Part shown: positions 17,327 through 26,175 of the stretch, in pieces | How the letters are laid out: each line of letters opens with the position of its first letter | How positions within the stretch are numbered: position 1 is the stretch's first letter | Origin: Pelagisphaera sp964404745 | GTDB lineage: Bacteria > Verrucomicrobiota > Verrucomicrobiia > Opitutales > Opitutaceae | DNA length: 64,000 nt | Direction of reading: 5' to 3' | Assembly (NCBI GenBank): GCA_964404745.1 | Contig: CAYOLG010000007.1 | Coordinates: forward strand, 81,807-145,806 | Translations under genes and position numbers: made by a program | Notes under the pieces: model-generated | Databases searched by the model: none | What the model was told of the DNA's origin: nothing | Seen by the model: only the letters and a program-made list of their open reading frames with translations

Positions 17327-20300
17327 ATGAATATGCTTATCAGATTACTCCCATCACTGGTAGTTGGCGTCTTGATCGCCGCACAGACAAGCGCGGCGAC
17401 CTCGCTTCCGCTGGAGGCCGAGCAAGAAGAGCGAATTGTCATCATCGGCAACGGTCTCGGGGAGCGAATGCTGTATTTCCCCCACTTTGAGACCGATCTG
17501 CATCGCCAGTTTCCCAACAAGAATCTCATTGTGCGCAATCTTGCTCGGCCCGGAGATACACCCGGCTTTCGTCCCCATCCTTCGAGAGAGTCTCAATGGG
17601 CCTTTCCTGGAGCGGACAAGTTCCATCCAGAATACGAGACGCACCTTGGGATCGGCCATTATCCCTCGCCAGACGAATGGCTTACGCAGCTCAAGGCTGA
17701 TACAGTTCTCGCTTTCTTTGGATACAATGAATCCTTCGATGGACTGGAGCGGGTCGACAATTTTTATAATGAGCTGGATGCCTGGGTAGTCCACGCTTTG
17801 AATCAGCAGTACAACGGTCAATCCGCTCCCAAACTCGTGCTATTCTCGCCCATAGCCTTCGAAGACCTTTCGGCAACGATGGATTTGCCGGACGGGAAGG
17901 AAGAAAATGTCAGGTTAGCGGCCTACGCTGACGCCATCCGTCGCGTAGCTGAAAAGCGCAATGTTGGATATGTGGACTTGTTTTCGCCAACCCAGAGACT
18001 TTATCGGCGCGAGCGGAATCCGCAGACCATTAACGGTTTCGCTCTGACGGATGAGGGCTACGAAAACCTTTCCAAGATTCTGATCGAAGGGCTCTACGGA
18101 GAAGTAAAAGCCCAGGAAATGGTTTCCCGAGAAGCCCTCTACGGAGTTGTCGAAGACAAGAACTGGTTCTGGCTCAATGATTATCGGATTCTTAACGGCG
18201 TTCATGTCTACGGGCGTCGCTACCAGCCCTATGGGAACGTCAACTATCCGGAGGAGATTGAAAAGATTCGCCAGATGACCGAACTTCGGGACGGCAAGAT
18301 CCATGATGTAGCCCAGGGTGGTTCGCCGGATAAGGTAGTTGATGATAGCGTTACGCGACCCCTGACACCGGTAGAAACCAATTACACCCGGCCAATCGAG
18401 TTCCTGGAAGTGGACAAAGCTCTCGACGAGTTTGTCATGGCGGAAGGCTACAAGATCGACTTGTTCGCTTCGGAATCCGAGTTTCCCGATCTGAGAAATC
18501 CCGTCCAGGCGTCCTTCGACAATCAGGGCAGGCTTTGGGTAGCCGTGATTCCATCGTATCCTCATTATCGACCCGGAGACGAAAGGCCCAACGATAAGCT
18601 ACTCATATTCGAGGACACGGACAATGATGGCCGAGCGGATCGACAAAAGGTATTCGCCGATGGACTACATATGCCGATTGGATTCGAACTGGCTCCCGAG
18701 GGGGTTTACGTAGCTCAACAGCCAAATCTGGTTCTGCTCGTCGATGACGATGGAGATGATAGGGCGGATAGAAAGGAACTGCTCTTGCACGGATTCGATC
18801 CTCATGATACCCATCACTCGATATCCGCATTCTGCGCGGATGCCTCGGGCGCCATCTACATGAACGAAGGGCGTTTTCTGCACTCGCAGGTGGAGACGCC
18901 CTATGGCCCGGAGCGGTGCACCGACGGTGGGGCTTGGCGTTTCGACCCGAAGAATTGGCGACTGGAGCGATTTATGCAAACGGATGTATCCAATCCTTGG
19001 GCAATCGCTTTTGATGAATATGGCCAAACTTTTCTGTCCGACGCATCAGGCGGCGCTAATTGGTGGTCGCTTCCGCTGTCAGCAAAAATTCCTCACGGGA
19101 TGGAGATTCCGAAATTGGCCCAGTTTACTACCCATCGCGTTCGCCCAACCTCAGGCACGGAGTTCATCTATTCCCGCCACTTCCCGGATGACGTTCAAGG
19201 GGACTTCATCATCAACAACACCATTGGATTTTTGGGCACCAAGCATCACTCGATCGTTGAAGATGGGGCGGGGTTCACGGGGGAATTGAAACAGGACTTG
19301 CTTTATTCGACTGATTCCAATTTCCGGCCGGTGGAGATGGAGTTCGCTCCCGACGGATCCTTGTACATTATCGATTGGCACAATCCGCTGATCGGCCACA
19401 TGCAACACAGCGCTCGCGATCCTAACCGCGACCATGACCACGGTCGTATTTATCGCGTGACCTATCCATCTCGCCCGTTGATCGATGCCCCTAAAGTGGC
19501 CGGAGCAACCATCAACCAGCTGCTCGACAATCTTACCGAGCACGAATACCGTACCCGCTACCGTACCCGTCGCGAGCTGCGTGGGCATCCTGCCGACAAG
19601 GTGATTCCCGCTGTCAAGAAATGGGTACTTGGATTGGACAAGAGCGATCCGAAATACGGTCGGCATATCCTAGAGGGCTTATGGGCTACTTGGGGACAGA
19701 ATCAAGTGGATCAGGACTTATTGGAGCTTTGCTTGAATTCGAATGAGCACGCTGTTCGAGCAGGAGCGGTTCGCGTTTTGCGCTACACGCATTACCATGT
19801 GCCGAATAGCCAAGAGCTATTTTTGAAAGCAGCAGGAGACGAGCATCCTCGAGTAAGATTGGAAGCCATCGTGGCTGCGTCATGGCTAGACAATGACGAG
19901 GGAGCTGAGATCGCATTGGAAGGATTACAGCATCCGGTTACCAAATGGATGGGGCGAGCTTATGAGAGCGTGCTCATCACATTGGATGACGATATTCGAG
20001 CCCGAAACGAAGCAGGCAAGATTGCCCTGAACGGGAACCCAGCCGCCAGATCCTATTTGGCTGGCACGCTAGATTTGTATGACAAGAGCGTTAAAGAAGT
20101 TCAGCTCCCGCAGATGAATTTGTCTAAGGAGAATCTTGATTTGTATAAGCTAGGGGAAGAGGTTTACCACCGGGATGCTCATTGCGCTACCTGCCATGGC
20201 GAGGATGGAAAAGGTGCCATACCGAATATCTATCCGCCGCTCAGCAATAACGAATGGGTGATGGGAGACGACGAGCGCCTGATCAAAATCGTGCTTAAAG

Positions 20301-21592
20301 GGCTCTGGGGCCCCATCGAAGTCAACGGCAAGAGGTACGATCCGTCGACAGGCGTTCCGCCTATGACTGGATTTGCTGGAATGCTAACTGACGAAGAGAT
20401 TGCTGGAGTACTGACCTTTGTCCGCCTTAACTTTGGCGACAAAAAGGCTCTCACTCGCCCAATCAAGCCCTCCATGGTTGCTAGAGTCAGAGAAGAGACT
20501 AAAGATCGAACCAACTTCTATATGGTCGACGAAATCTTGAAAGAACATCCTTTCCCAGAGTCTCGAGCGGATGTCACGGGAATAAAGGAATGGCAGGACT
20601 ATCCGGGCGCGGAAGGGGCTGGCAAAGGCAAGAAGGTCGTTCTTGTAAGTGGCGACGAAGAGTACCGTTCCGAAGAAGCTTTGTCGCAATTGGGGAAGAT
20701 TCTGTCTCAGCGTCACGGTTTCGACGCTACCGTATTGTATGCCCAGCACCCGGGAACACCCGGAATCATCGATCCGAATCATAGTAACGATATTCCTGGG
20801 TTGGACGCCTTGCGCGATGCGGACTTGATGGTGATCGCCACGCGCTTCCGCGATCTGCCGAATTCGCAGATGAAGGAGATAGAGGATTACCTGAAGTCCG
20901 GCAGGCCGGTCGTCGGGCTTCGCACCGCGACCCATGCTTTCAATATTGCCGACAAGGAATCCAAGTATGCGCATTGGAGTTTCAACTACGATGGCGAGAA
21001 GAAGGCCTGGAAAAACGGCTTCGGCGAATTGGTTTTAGGTACTACATGGGTGAGCCACCACGGCTGGCATAAGTACGAGAGCACCCGTGGTGTACTAGCC
21101 GGTAGCCATGAAATACACAATGGAATCGGGGAGGGGGAAGTCTGGGGCCCCAGTGACGTTTATGGAGTGCCCCTGCCTCTCCCTGGCGACAGTGAACCCG
21201 TGGTTCTTGGCCAAGTCGTTGCGGGCATGGGCAAGTTGCATCCTCCAATCGGTCCAGGCCCCTACGACAGAGTTCCGAGCTATGGGAAACAGGAAGGATT
21301 TCACAAAAATGATCCGATGATGCCTATAGCCTGGACCAAGAGTTATCAGATCCCGGGTGGCAAGAAGGGGAGAGTCTTTACCTCTACCATGGGATCTTCA
21401 AATGATCTGGAAGCCGAAGGCACGCGACGCATGATAGTGAATGGCATCTTTTGGGCGGTTGGTTTGCCGGTTCCCAAGGATGGCGCCAACGTGGATATCG
21501 TGGGCGAATTCGAGCCGACGATGTACGGCTTCCAACTCGAAGAAGGTTACTGGCAGAAGAAGAAACTGAAAGTATCCGACTTTGATCTTTGA
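17327..21592 (+). CDS. PVC-type fusion: SGNH-like, dehydrogenase propeller, HEAT, cytochrome c, ThuA
   Basis: 1421 residues with a signal peptide (about 1-24). Residues about 35-270 resemble the SGNH-like domain of PVC proteins, but block I reads GNGLGERM, without the catalytic Ser. Residues about 366-715 are the PVC membrane-bound-dehydrogenase beta-propeller with calcium-type loops (DTDNDGRAD, DDDGDDRAD). Residues about 780-900 look like HEAT repeats. Residues about 940-1050 are a cytochrome c domain with one heme site CATCH (Cys953, Cys956, His957) and a candidate Met ligand in PPMTG. Residues about 1098-1400 are a ThuA-like domain (KKVVLVSGDEEYRSEE, GLRTATHAF). It is probably a periplasmic sugar or sugar-derivative oxidoreductase passing electrons to the heme. 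The substrate is unknown. Co-directional with the sulfatases downstream. Confidence 0.88.
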   Translation: MNMLIRLLPSLVVGVLIAAQTSAATSLPLEAEQEERIVIIGNGLGERMLYFPHFETDLHRQFPNKNLIVRNLARPGDTPGFRPHPSRESQWAFPGADKFHPEYETHLGIGHYPSPDEWLTQLKADTVLAFFGYNESFDGLERVDNFYNELDAWVVHALNQQYNGQSAPKLVLFSPIAFEDLSATMDLPDGKEENVRLAAYADAIRRVAEKRNVGYVDLFSPTQRLYRRERNPQTINGFALTDEGYENLSKILIEGLYGEVKAQEMVSREALYGVVEDKNWFWLNDYRILNGVHVYGRRYQPYGNVNYPEEIEKIRQMTELRDGKIHDVAQGGSPDKVVDDSVTRPLTPVETNYTRPIEFLEVDKALDEFVMAEGYKIDLFASESEFPDLRNPVQASFDNQGRLWVAVIPSYPHYRPGDERPNDKLLIFEDTDNDGRADRQKVFADGLHMPIGFELAPEGVYVAQQPNLVLLVDDDGDDRADRKELLLHGFDPHDTHHSISAFCADASGAIYMNEGRFLHSQVETPYGPERCTDGGAWRFDPKNWRLERFMQTDVSNPWAIAFDEYGQTFLSDASGGANWWSLPLSAKIPHGMEIPKLAQFTTHRVRPTSGTEFIYSRHFPDDVQGDFIINNTIGFLGTKHHSIVEDGAGFTGELKQDLLYSTDSNFRPVEMEFAPDGSLYIIDWHNPLIGHMQHSARDPNRDHDHGRIYRVTYPSRPLIDAPKVAGATINQLLDNLTEHEYRTRYRTRRELRGHPADKVIPAVKKWVLGLDKSDPKYGRHILEGLWATWGQNQVDQDLLELCLNSNEHAVRAGAVRVLRYTHYHVPNSQELFLKAAGDEHPRVRLEAIVAASWLDNDEGAEIALEGLQHPVTKWMGRAYESVLITLDDDIRARNEAGKIALNGNPAARSYLAGTLDLYDKSVKEVQLPQMNLSKENLDLYKLGEEVYHRDAHCATCHGEDGKGAIPNIYPPLSNNEWVMGDDERLIKIVLKGLWGPIEVNGKRYDPSTGVPPMTGFAGMLTDEEIAGVLTFVRLNFGDKKALTRPIKPSMVARVREETKDRTNFYMVDEILKEHPFPESRADVTGIKEWQDYPGAEGAGKGKKVVLVSGDEEYRSEEALSQLGKILSQRHGFDATVLYAQHPGTPGIIDPNHSNDIPGLDALRDADLMVIATRFRDLPNSQMKEIEDYLKSGRPVVGLRTATHAFNIADKESKYAHWSFNYDGEKKAWKNGFGELVLGTTWVSHHGWHKYESTRGVLAGSHEIHNGIGEGEVWGPSDVYGVPLPLPGDSEPVVLGQVVAGMGKLHPPIGPGPYDRVPSYGKQEGFHKNDPMMPIAWTKSYQIPGGKKGRVFTSTMGSSNDLEAEGTRRMIVNGIFWAVGLPVPKDGANVDIVGEFEPTMYGFQLEEGYWQKKKLKVSDFDL

Positions 21593-21602
21593 TACCAAAA
21601 AA

Positions 21603-21630
21603 GGGTTGGGAGGACCGGCTCGGTCCTCCG
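21603..21630. repeat. Family A hairpin (single arm)
   Basis: GGGTTGGGAGGACCGGCTCGG followed by TCCTCCG, 10 bases after the stop of the fusion gene and just before a sulfatase start. One arm of the two-arm family A unit. No T-run follows. Confidence 0.8.
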
Positions 21631-21659
21631 CAACGTAATACTCGCAAAAACTAGTCCAC

Positions 21660-23327
21660 ATGCCTTTCACCAGATTTCCACTACTAGTTCTCGTCTTCCT
21701 TGTATCAATTTCGACATCGCTGTTCCTCCGTTCGGCGGAGCGGCCAAACATCCTCTTTATCATGTCCGATGATCATACGGCCCAAGCCGTAGGCGTTTAC
21801 GCGACATTGCTTAAAGACCTGGACCCGACGCCTACCATCGATTCGCTAGCCGAAGAGGGTATCATATTCGACAATGCTTTTTGCACCAACTCGATATGCA
21901 CGCCGTCCCGGGCGTCGATAATAACGGGCCAGTATGCTCACACCAACGGTGTTTTCGATCTCGGGGGAAATATAACCCCTGAGAACCAAGCGCTGCCCAT
22001 CCTTATGCGTCAGGCAGGCTATCAAACTGCCATGATTGGCAAGTGGCACCTCAAGCAGGAGCCGAATTTTGATTATTATAAGGTGCTGCCTGGTCAAGGG
22101 AAATATTTTGACACGGAGTTTCGGATAAGGGGAGATCTGCCTTGGCCCAATAACACGATAACGCATACTGGACAGCATTCGTCGGACGCCATTACTGATT
22201 CGACGCTGGATTGGTTCAAAAATGGGCGTGATCCAGACAAGCCCTTCTTCGTTTGCCACCAGTATAAGGCGCCCCATGACTACTTCGAGAACGCGCCTCG
22301 CTATCAGTCGTACTTGGCAGACGTCGATATCCCAGAACCTGATACGCTTTATGATGCTCCAAATACCTTCGGTTCTCTGGCCACAAGAGGATACGACAAC
22401 GAGTTGTTGCCCCACATTGGAACCTCGATCGGAAGCCGGAATCCTAGGCGGTCATACGCCACCCATTTATTCGAACGTTTCCCGGAAGAGTTCCCGCCTA
22501 ATTATAATCCGGCGACTATGAGCAAAGAGGAAACGACGCGTCTGGCTTACCAGGGATACCTCAAGAAATATCTTCGTTGCGTAAAGGGTGTAGATGATAA
22601 CTTAAAGCGTCTATTCGACTATTTGAAGGAAGAGGGGCTGTACGACAACACGGTCATCATCTACACGGGAGACCAGGGTTTCTGGCTTGGCGAGAAGGAT
22701 TACCAAGATAAGCGTTGGGCCTACGATGAATCGGCTCGCATGCCGTTTATTGTTCGCTATCCGAAGTCGATTCCGGCAGGGATTCGATCCGATGCCTTGA
22801 TCGAGAACGTAGATTATCCTGCCTTGATGCTGGATTACGCGGGGATCGGTATACCCAGGGACTTTCAAGGCCGTTCTTTCCGATCCATCTGCGAAACGGG
22901 TCAAGAGCCCAGAGATTGGAAACAGGCTGTCTACTATCGGTATTGGATGCATATGGCCCATCACGACAATCCGGGAGAGATGGCGATCCGCACAAAGACC
23001 CACAAGTTGATCTATTTCTATGGAGCCAACTACGATGGAGGCTATCAAACACCGCCTGCTTGGGAGTTGTATGATTTAGTAAACGACCCGCAGGAGCTGA
23101 GGAATGTGTACTATGTGCCCAAATACAGGAAGATCCGAGACGAGTTGAAAGCCCAGTTTGCTCAGCTACGTTCGGATGTAGGCGATGACGGTTCTCACTA
23201 CCCGGAATGCGAAGCCGTGGTACAGGAATTCTGGGACTACAGCGAAGCTGACCGCCTTAAGGCCATCGAGATTTCCGCCAACTTCAAGAAGACTCGCGAG
23301 GCCGAATTGGCGAGGGCGAATCCGTAG
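21660..23327 (+). CDS. Exported sulfatase, sulfoglucosamine sulfohydrolase/S1_11-like
   Basis: 555 residues; signal peptide about 1-26, then ERPNILFIMSDDHTAQAVGVYA. FGly motif CTPSR (Cys80), GKWHLKQ, YKAPHDYFEN and TGDQGFWLGEKD. The DQGFFLGEH-like block, the long insertion between residues about 190 and 290 and the DKRWAYDESARMPFIVRYP segment are typical of the sulfatase subgroup that includes glucosamine-sulfate hydrolases of gut and marine bacteria. Asn/His at the metal site is Gln, normal for that subgroup. It starts 67 bases after the large fusion gene, so co-transcription is possible. The exact sulfate position is not determinable. Confidence 0.92.
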   Translation: MPFTRFPLLVLVFLVSISTSLFLRSAERPNILFIMSDDHTAQAVGVYATLLKDLDPTPTIDSLAEEGIIFDNAFCTNSICTPSRASIITGQYAHTNGVFDLGGNITPENQALPILMRQAGYQTAMIGKWHLKQEPNFDYYKVLPGQGKYFDTEFRIRGDLPWPNNTITHTGQHSSDAITDSTLDWFKNGRDPDKPFFVCHQYKAPHDYFENAPRYQSYLADVDIPEPDTLYDAPNTFGSLATRGYDNELLPHIGTSIGSRNPRRSYATHLFERFPEEFPPNYNPATMSKEETTRLAYQGYLKKYLRCVKGVDDNLKRLFDYLKEEGLYDNTVIIYTGDQGFWLGEKDYQDKRWAYDESARMPFIVRYPKSIPAGIRSDALIENVDYPALMLDYAGIGIPRDFQGRSFRSICETGQEPRDWKQAVYYRYWMHMAHHDNPGEMAIRTKTHKLIYFYGANYDGGYQTPPAWELYDLVNDPQELRNVYYVPKYRKIRDELKAQFAQLRSDVGDDGSHYPECEAVVQEFWDYSEADRLKAIEISANFKKTREAELARANP

Positions 23328-23340
23328 TCACCGTTATTGT

Positions 23341-23403
23341 TAGGGATGACCGTCTCGGTCCTCCGTTTTAGCATCTAGGAGGACCGAAAGGCCCTCCCAA
23401 CCT
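23341..23403. repeat. Family A two-arm hairpin unit
   Basis: Left arm TAGGGATGACCGTCTCGGTC and right arm GGAGGACCGAAAGGCCCTCCC flank a short spacer. It begins 13 bases after a sulfatase stop and lies between two sulfatase genes. Confidence 0.78.
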
Positions 23404-23479
23404 TTGTAGTGATTCGAACCCGAAAAGGGTTCAATCCTCTCGCGTTCGGGCTTTGTCTTCTTTTTATTGAACTTAGATT

Positions 23480-24904
23480 ATGAAGATCCGCTACCGCTTC
23501 GCCGCAATCTTTCTGGCCGCCTCAATATCCTGGGTTTCGGGATCGGAGTCTAGGCCTAATATAATCCTGTGTATGGCCGATGACCAGGGATGGGGTGACG
23601 TAGGCTACAATGGACACCCGACTCTCAAAACGCCGCACCTCGATCAAATGAGTCGCGAGGGAGTTACTTTTAATCGGTTTTATTCAGCTGCCGCCATGTG
23701 CAGCCCAACCAGGGGAAGCGTTTACACGGGGCGCAATCCTTATAGATACGGGATAACCTTCGCCATGAAGGGAATGCTCGAACCAGCTGAGGTTCCAATT
23801 ACCTCGGTACTCAAGGAAGCTGGATACACGACGGGGCACTTTGGGAAATGGCACCTTGGTACGCTTTCGCGCGAAAAGGGGGACCAGAATCGTTGGGGAG
23901 CGTTTAGTGAAACGCCGGAACGGTACTACTGCCCACCTTGGGAGCGTGACGTGGATGTGAGTTTCGTGACGGAATCAAAGGTGCCCACATGGGATCCGCT
24001 TATCCATCCCGGTCCGATTAAGGAGAGCGAGAAGAGGAATCCGGAGATCATAGCCATGAAGGGAACGCCTTATCGGAACGACTATTTTGTTGGCGAAGGG
24101 CAGGTTGAAACGGTCAACATGGAAGGCGACGATTCGCGAGTGATTATGGATCGAGCGATCCCGTTTATTCGTGACGCAGTCAAAACAGATACGCCTTTTT
24201 TCGCTGTGATATGGTTCCATGCTCCCCATTCGCCTGTAGTTGGAGGGGATGAATTTATGGAGATGTACCGTGACGTTAAGGACGAGGATGCCAGACATTA
24301 TTACGCGTGCGTCACCGCTTTGGATGCTCAAATGGGAAGACTTCGGGCCGAATTGGATTCTCTTGGTGTAGCTGAGGACACTATGCTCTGGTATTGCTCA
24401 GACAACGGTCCCGCTCGCCAAGGCTCGCCCAGACATGTGGGAACGGCTAAACATTTGTCCGGGTATAAATTGTCGATTCAAGAAGGCGGGATACGGGTGC
24501 CGGGATTGCTGGTGTGGCCCAACCGTATCAAGACAGCTAGGACGGTTGAGGCACCTTGTGTTACTACGGACTACTTTCCTACGCTTCTTGACGCGTTGGA
24601 AGTGGAGCTTCCAAATGATCGAGCTTACGATGGAATGAGCATGTGGCCTTTGATCGATGGTGAAGAGGTCAACAGATCGAAACCCATTGGCTTTCTCAAT
24701 CGGGACGCTGAAGAAGCGGTGTGGATGGAGGACCGCTATAAGCTCGTTATTGATAGGAAAGGTAAGGCCTTGTTTGATATCAAAAAGGATGCCTCCGAGA
24801 AACGAGATCTGATCCGGGAAGAGCCCACCATAGCCCGTCGGATGGAAGCCGCATTAGAGGAATGGAAACGTTCGGTACTCGCTGAATTGGAGGCCATTCC
24901 TTAG
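23480..24904 (+). CDS. Exported arylsulfatase-like sulfatase
   Basis: 474 residues with a signal peptide (about 1-22) and SRPNIILCMADDQGWGDVGYNG. FGly motif CSPTR (Cys74), GKWHLGT, WFHAPHSPVV and CSDNGPARQG make a complete active site. The MADDQGWGDVGYNGHP opening and the compact C-terminus are typical of arylsulfatases from planctomycetes and verrucomicrobia that act on carbohydrate sulfates. It follows the previous sulfatase by 152 bases containing a family A repeat, and is the last gene of the sulfatase island. It converges with the pyroglutamyl-peptidase-like gene. Confidence 0.92.
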   Translation: MKIRYRFAAIFLAASISWVSGSESRPNIILCMADDQGWGDVGYNGHPTLKTPHLDQMSREGVTFNRFYSAAAMCSPTRGSVYTGRNPYRYGITFAMKGMLEPAEVPITSVLKEAGYTTGHFGKWHLGTLSREKGDQNRWGAFSETPERYYCPPWERDVDVSFVTESKVPTWDPLIHPGPIKESEKRNPEIIAMKGTPYRNDYFVGEGQVETVNMEGDDSRVIMDRAIPFIRDAVKTDTPFFAVIWFHAPHSPVVGGDEFMEMYRDVKDEDARHYYACVTALDAQMGRLRAELDSLGVAEDTMLWYCSDNGPARQGSPRHVGTAKHLSGYKLSIQEGGIRVPGLLVWPNRIKTARTVEAPCVTTDYFPTLLDALEVELPNDRAYDGMSMWPLIDGEEVNRSKPIGFLNRDAEEAVWMEDRYKLVIDRKGKALFDIKKDASEKRDLIREEPTIARRMEAALEEWKRSVLAELEAIP

Positions 24905-24949
24905 TCGAAGCAAGCCAAGCAGCACCTCCTAGCGGCGTTGTCGAAAATA

Positions 24950-25027
24950 GGGTTCTAGACCCTCGAATGGCATGGCCGTCGATTAAAGCTCGCCCGGAGG
25001 TCGAGCTCCACCCTTTTTACTCTAGAA
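24950..25027. repeat. Family C repeat unit (24987-25007 hairpin)
   Basis: GTTCTAGA and TCTAGAAC form outer arms. Inside, AGCTCG-CCCGGAGGT-CGAGCT (24987-25007) is a hairpin with the conserved family C loop, followed by CCACCCTTTTT. It lies between convergent genes and, with the T-run, may also act as a terminator for the sulfatase. Confidence 0.75.
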
Positions 25028-25059
25028 CAAAGTTGGAACGCGAGGTCCCGGCGCGTTTT

Positions 25060-25572
25060 CTATGGTGCGCATACATTGATGTATCCTTCGATGAGCGTAG
25101 CGGTTCTTCCAGGGTCGGCCGTGCGTGGCACATGAAGGAAGGCGTATTTGGCACCCACCTTTTTGGCTTCGCCATTCATTATGTACATGGAGAAATTGCA
25201 CACGTAGCTGCCAGCATCATAAGTAACTGTAGTTTGTTCCCCATCCGGCAGCTTCAGTGATACGTATTGGTATTCGGGTCCGGCCTTATCGATTTGGGAC
25301 CCTTTTTGATGTGCCGCCTTTTGCCAGTTGCGAGCTCGTCGTTCGATACGAATTTTCCGGGCTCTCGGATGTTGTCCTAGTCCAATGACCAATTTGGGAT
25401 GATGCTTTCTGAGGGCTTTCGCGAACATATTCCGGTCGAACTCGACATCGAAAACGATTCCTCGGCCTAGTTTGCGATCATTGATCTCTTGTATTACATT
25501 CTCAGTTACGTTTTGGGCATAGTTTAGATAGGGTTTGAAACCATAAATAAGGATTTCGCGAGGATGGTTCAT
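25060..25572 (-). CDS. Pyroglutamyl-peptidase I-like protein (peptidase C15)
   Basis: 170 residues from ATG 25572 (MNHPREILIYGFKPY), which aligns with the normal start of Pcp (KILVTGFEPF). A longer frame back to 25704 is open but would overlap the next gene. The catalytic triad appears complete: Glu77 in IRIERRA, Cys125 in DAGSYVCNF and His147 in FLHVP. The family removes N-terminal pyroglutamate from peptides in the cytoplasm. It is shorter than the usual 200-215 residues, mainly at the C-terminus and in one loop, so it belongs to a divergent branch. It ends facing the sulfatase at 24904 and follows a DUF1330 gene on the same strand. Confidence 0.8.
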   Translation of the reverse strand: MNHPREILIYGFKPYLNYAQNVTENVIQEINDRKLGRGIVFDVEFDRNMFAKALRKHHPKLVIGLGQHPRARKIRIERRARNWQKAAHQKGSQIDKAGPEYQYVSLKLPDGEQTTVTYDAGSYVCNFSMYIMNGEAKKVGAKYAFLHVPRTADPGRTATLIEGYINVCAP

Positions 25573-25678
25573 CTGGTTGATGATTGAATTTAACGACTCC
25601 CTACAGGAAGCGAGTTCGCGAGATCGCTGCCTGAGCAGGATTGCTTGTTCGAGGGACCAGGATTGACGGGCTGTAGCC

Positions 25679-26011
25679 TCATAAACTTTGCTCCAGGGCT
25701 TCATTCAACGCAGTCGGAGGAAAACCATCAAGAACAACAAACTGGGCCTCGGCTGCATTTGCCCGAATCTGCCGCGCATTTTGATAAGCATCGGATTGAT
25801 AGAAGGCTTTCGCTTTTTCGATCGAGGGAAATTCGATGATCACCATGCGACGCGTTTCCTTCTCCCCCTCAAGCGTGTCGATATCCGCTCCTCGAGCGAT
25901 GAATCGGCCCCCAAACTGATCGATGATTTTCGGGGTTCGTTTCATATATTCGCGGTAGGCATCCCAATCGGTCACTGTGACTCGTCCAACGATGTAGGCA
26001 GGCGTTTCCAT
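25679..26011 (-). CDS. DUF1330 domain protein
   Basis: 110 residues from ATG 26011 (METPAYIVGRVTVTDWDAYREY). The whole protein is one DUF1330 domain, a ferredoxin-like dimeric alpha-beta-barrel fold: opening with PAYIVGRVTV, a middle FGGRFIARG and the MVIIEFPSIEKAKAFYQSDAYQ block. The biochemical role of the family is not established. It is small and cytoplasmic, with no signal peptide. It lies 106 bases upstream of the pyroglutamyl-peptidase-like gene on the same strand. An upstream in-frame start (26047) would add 12 residues that do not fit the family. Confidence 0.85.
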   Translation of the reverse strand: METPAYIVGRVTVTDWDAYREYMKRTPKIIDQFGGRFIARGADIDTLEGEKETRRMVIIEFPSIEKAKAFYQSDAYQNARQIRANAAEAQFVVLDGFPPTALNEALEQSL

Positions 26012-26073
26012 GCTTTGGATGATCGCTCTATCCAAGTTGTGGGACAAGCCTCTATCACGAAATAAATTCGAGA

Positions 26074-26135
26074 TGCAGGAGCGGCTTTACGCCGAGAAGC
26101 TGCCATTGACATCGCGGCCTAAAGCCGCTCCTGCA
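26074..26135. repeat. Family B inverted repeat
   Basis: Arms TGCAGGAGCGGCTTTA and TAAAGCCGCTCCTGCA surround a spacer with inner GCCG/CGCGGC. The sequence closely resembles the TGTAGGAGCGGSYTT repetitive elements of pseudomonads. Further copies are at 38088 and 59603. Confidence 0.85.
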
Positions 26136-26175
26136 AATGTCGCCTAGAGGATAAAGTGGATGGGGTCTGGCTTTT

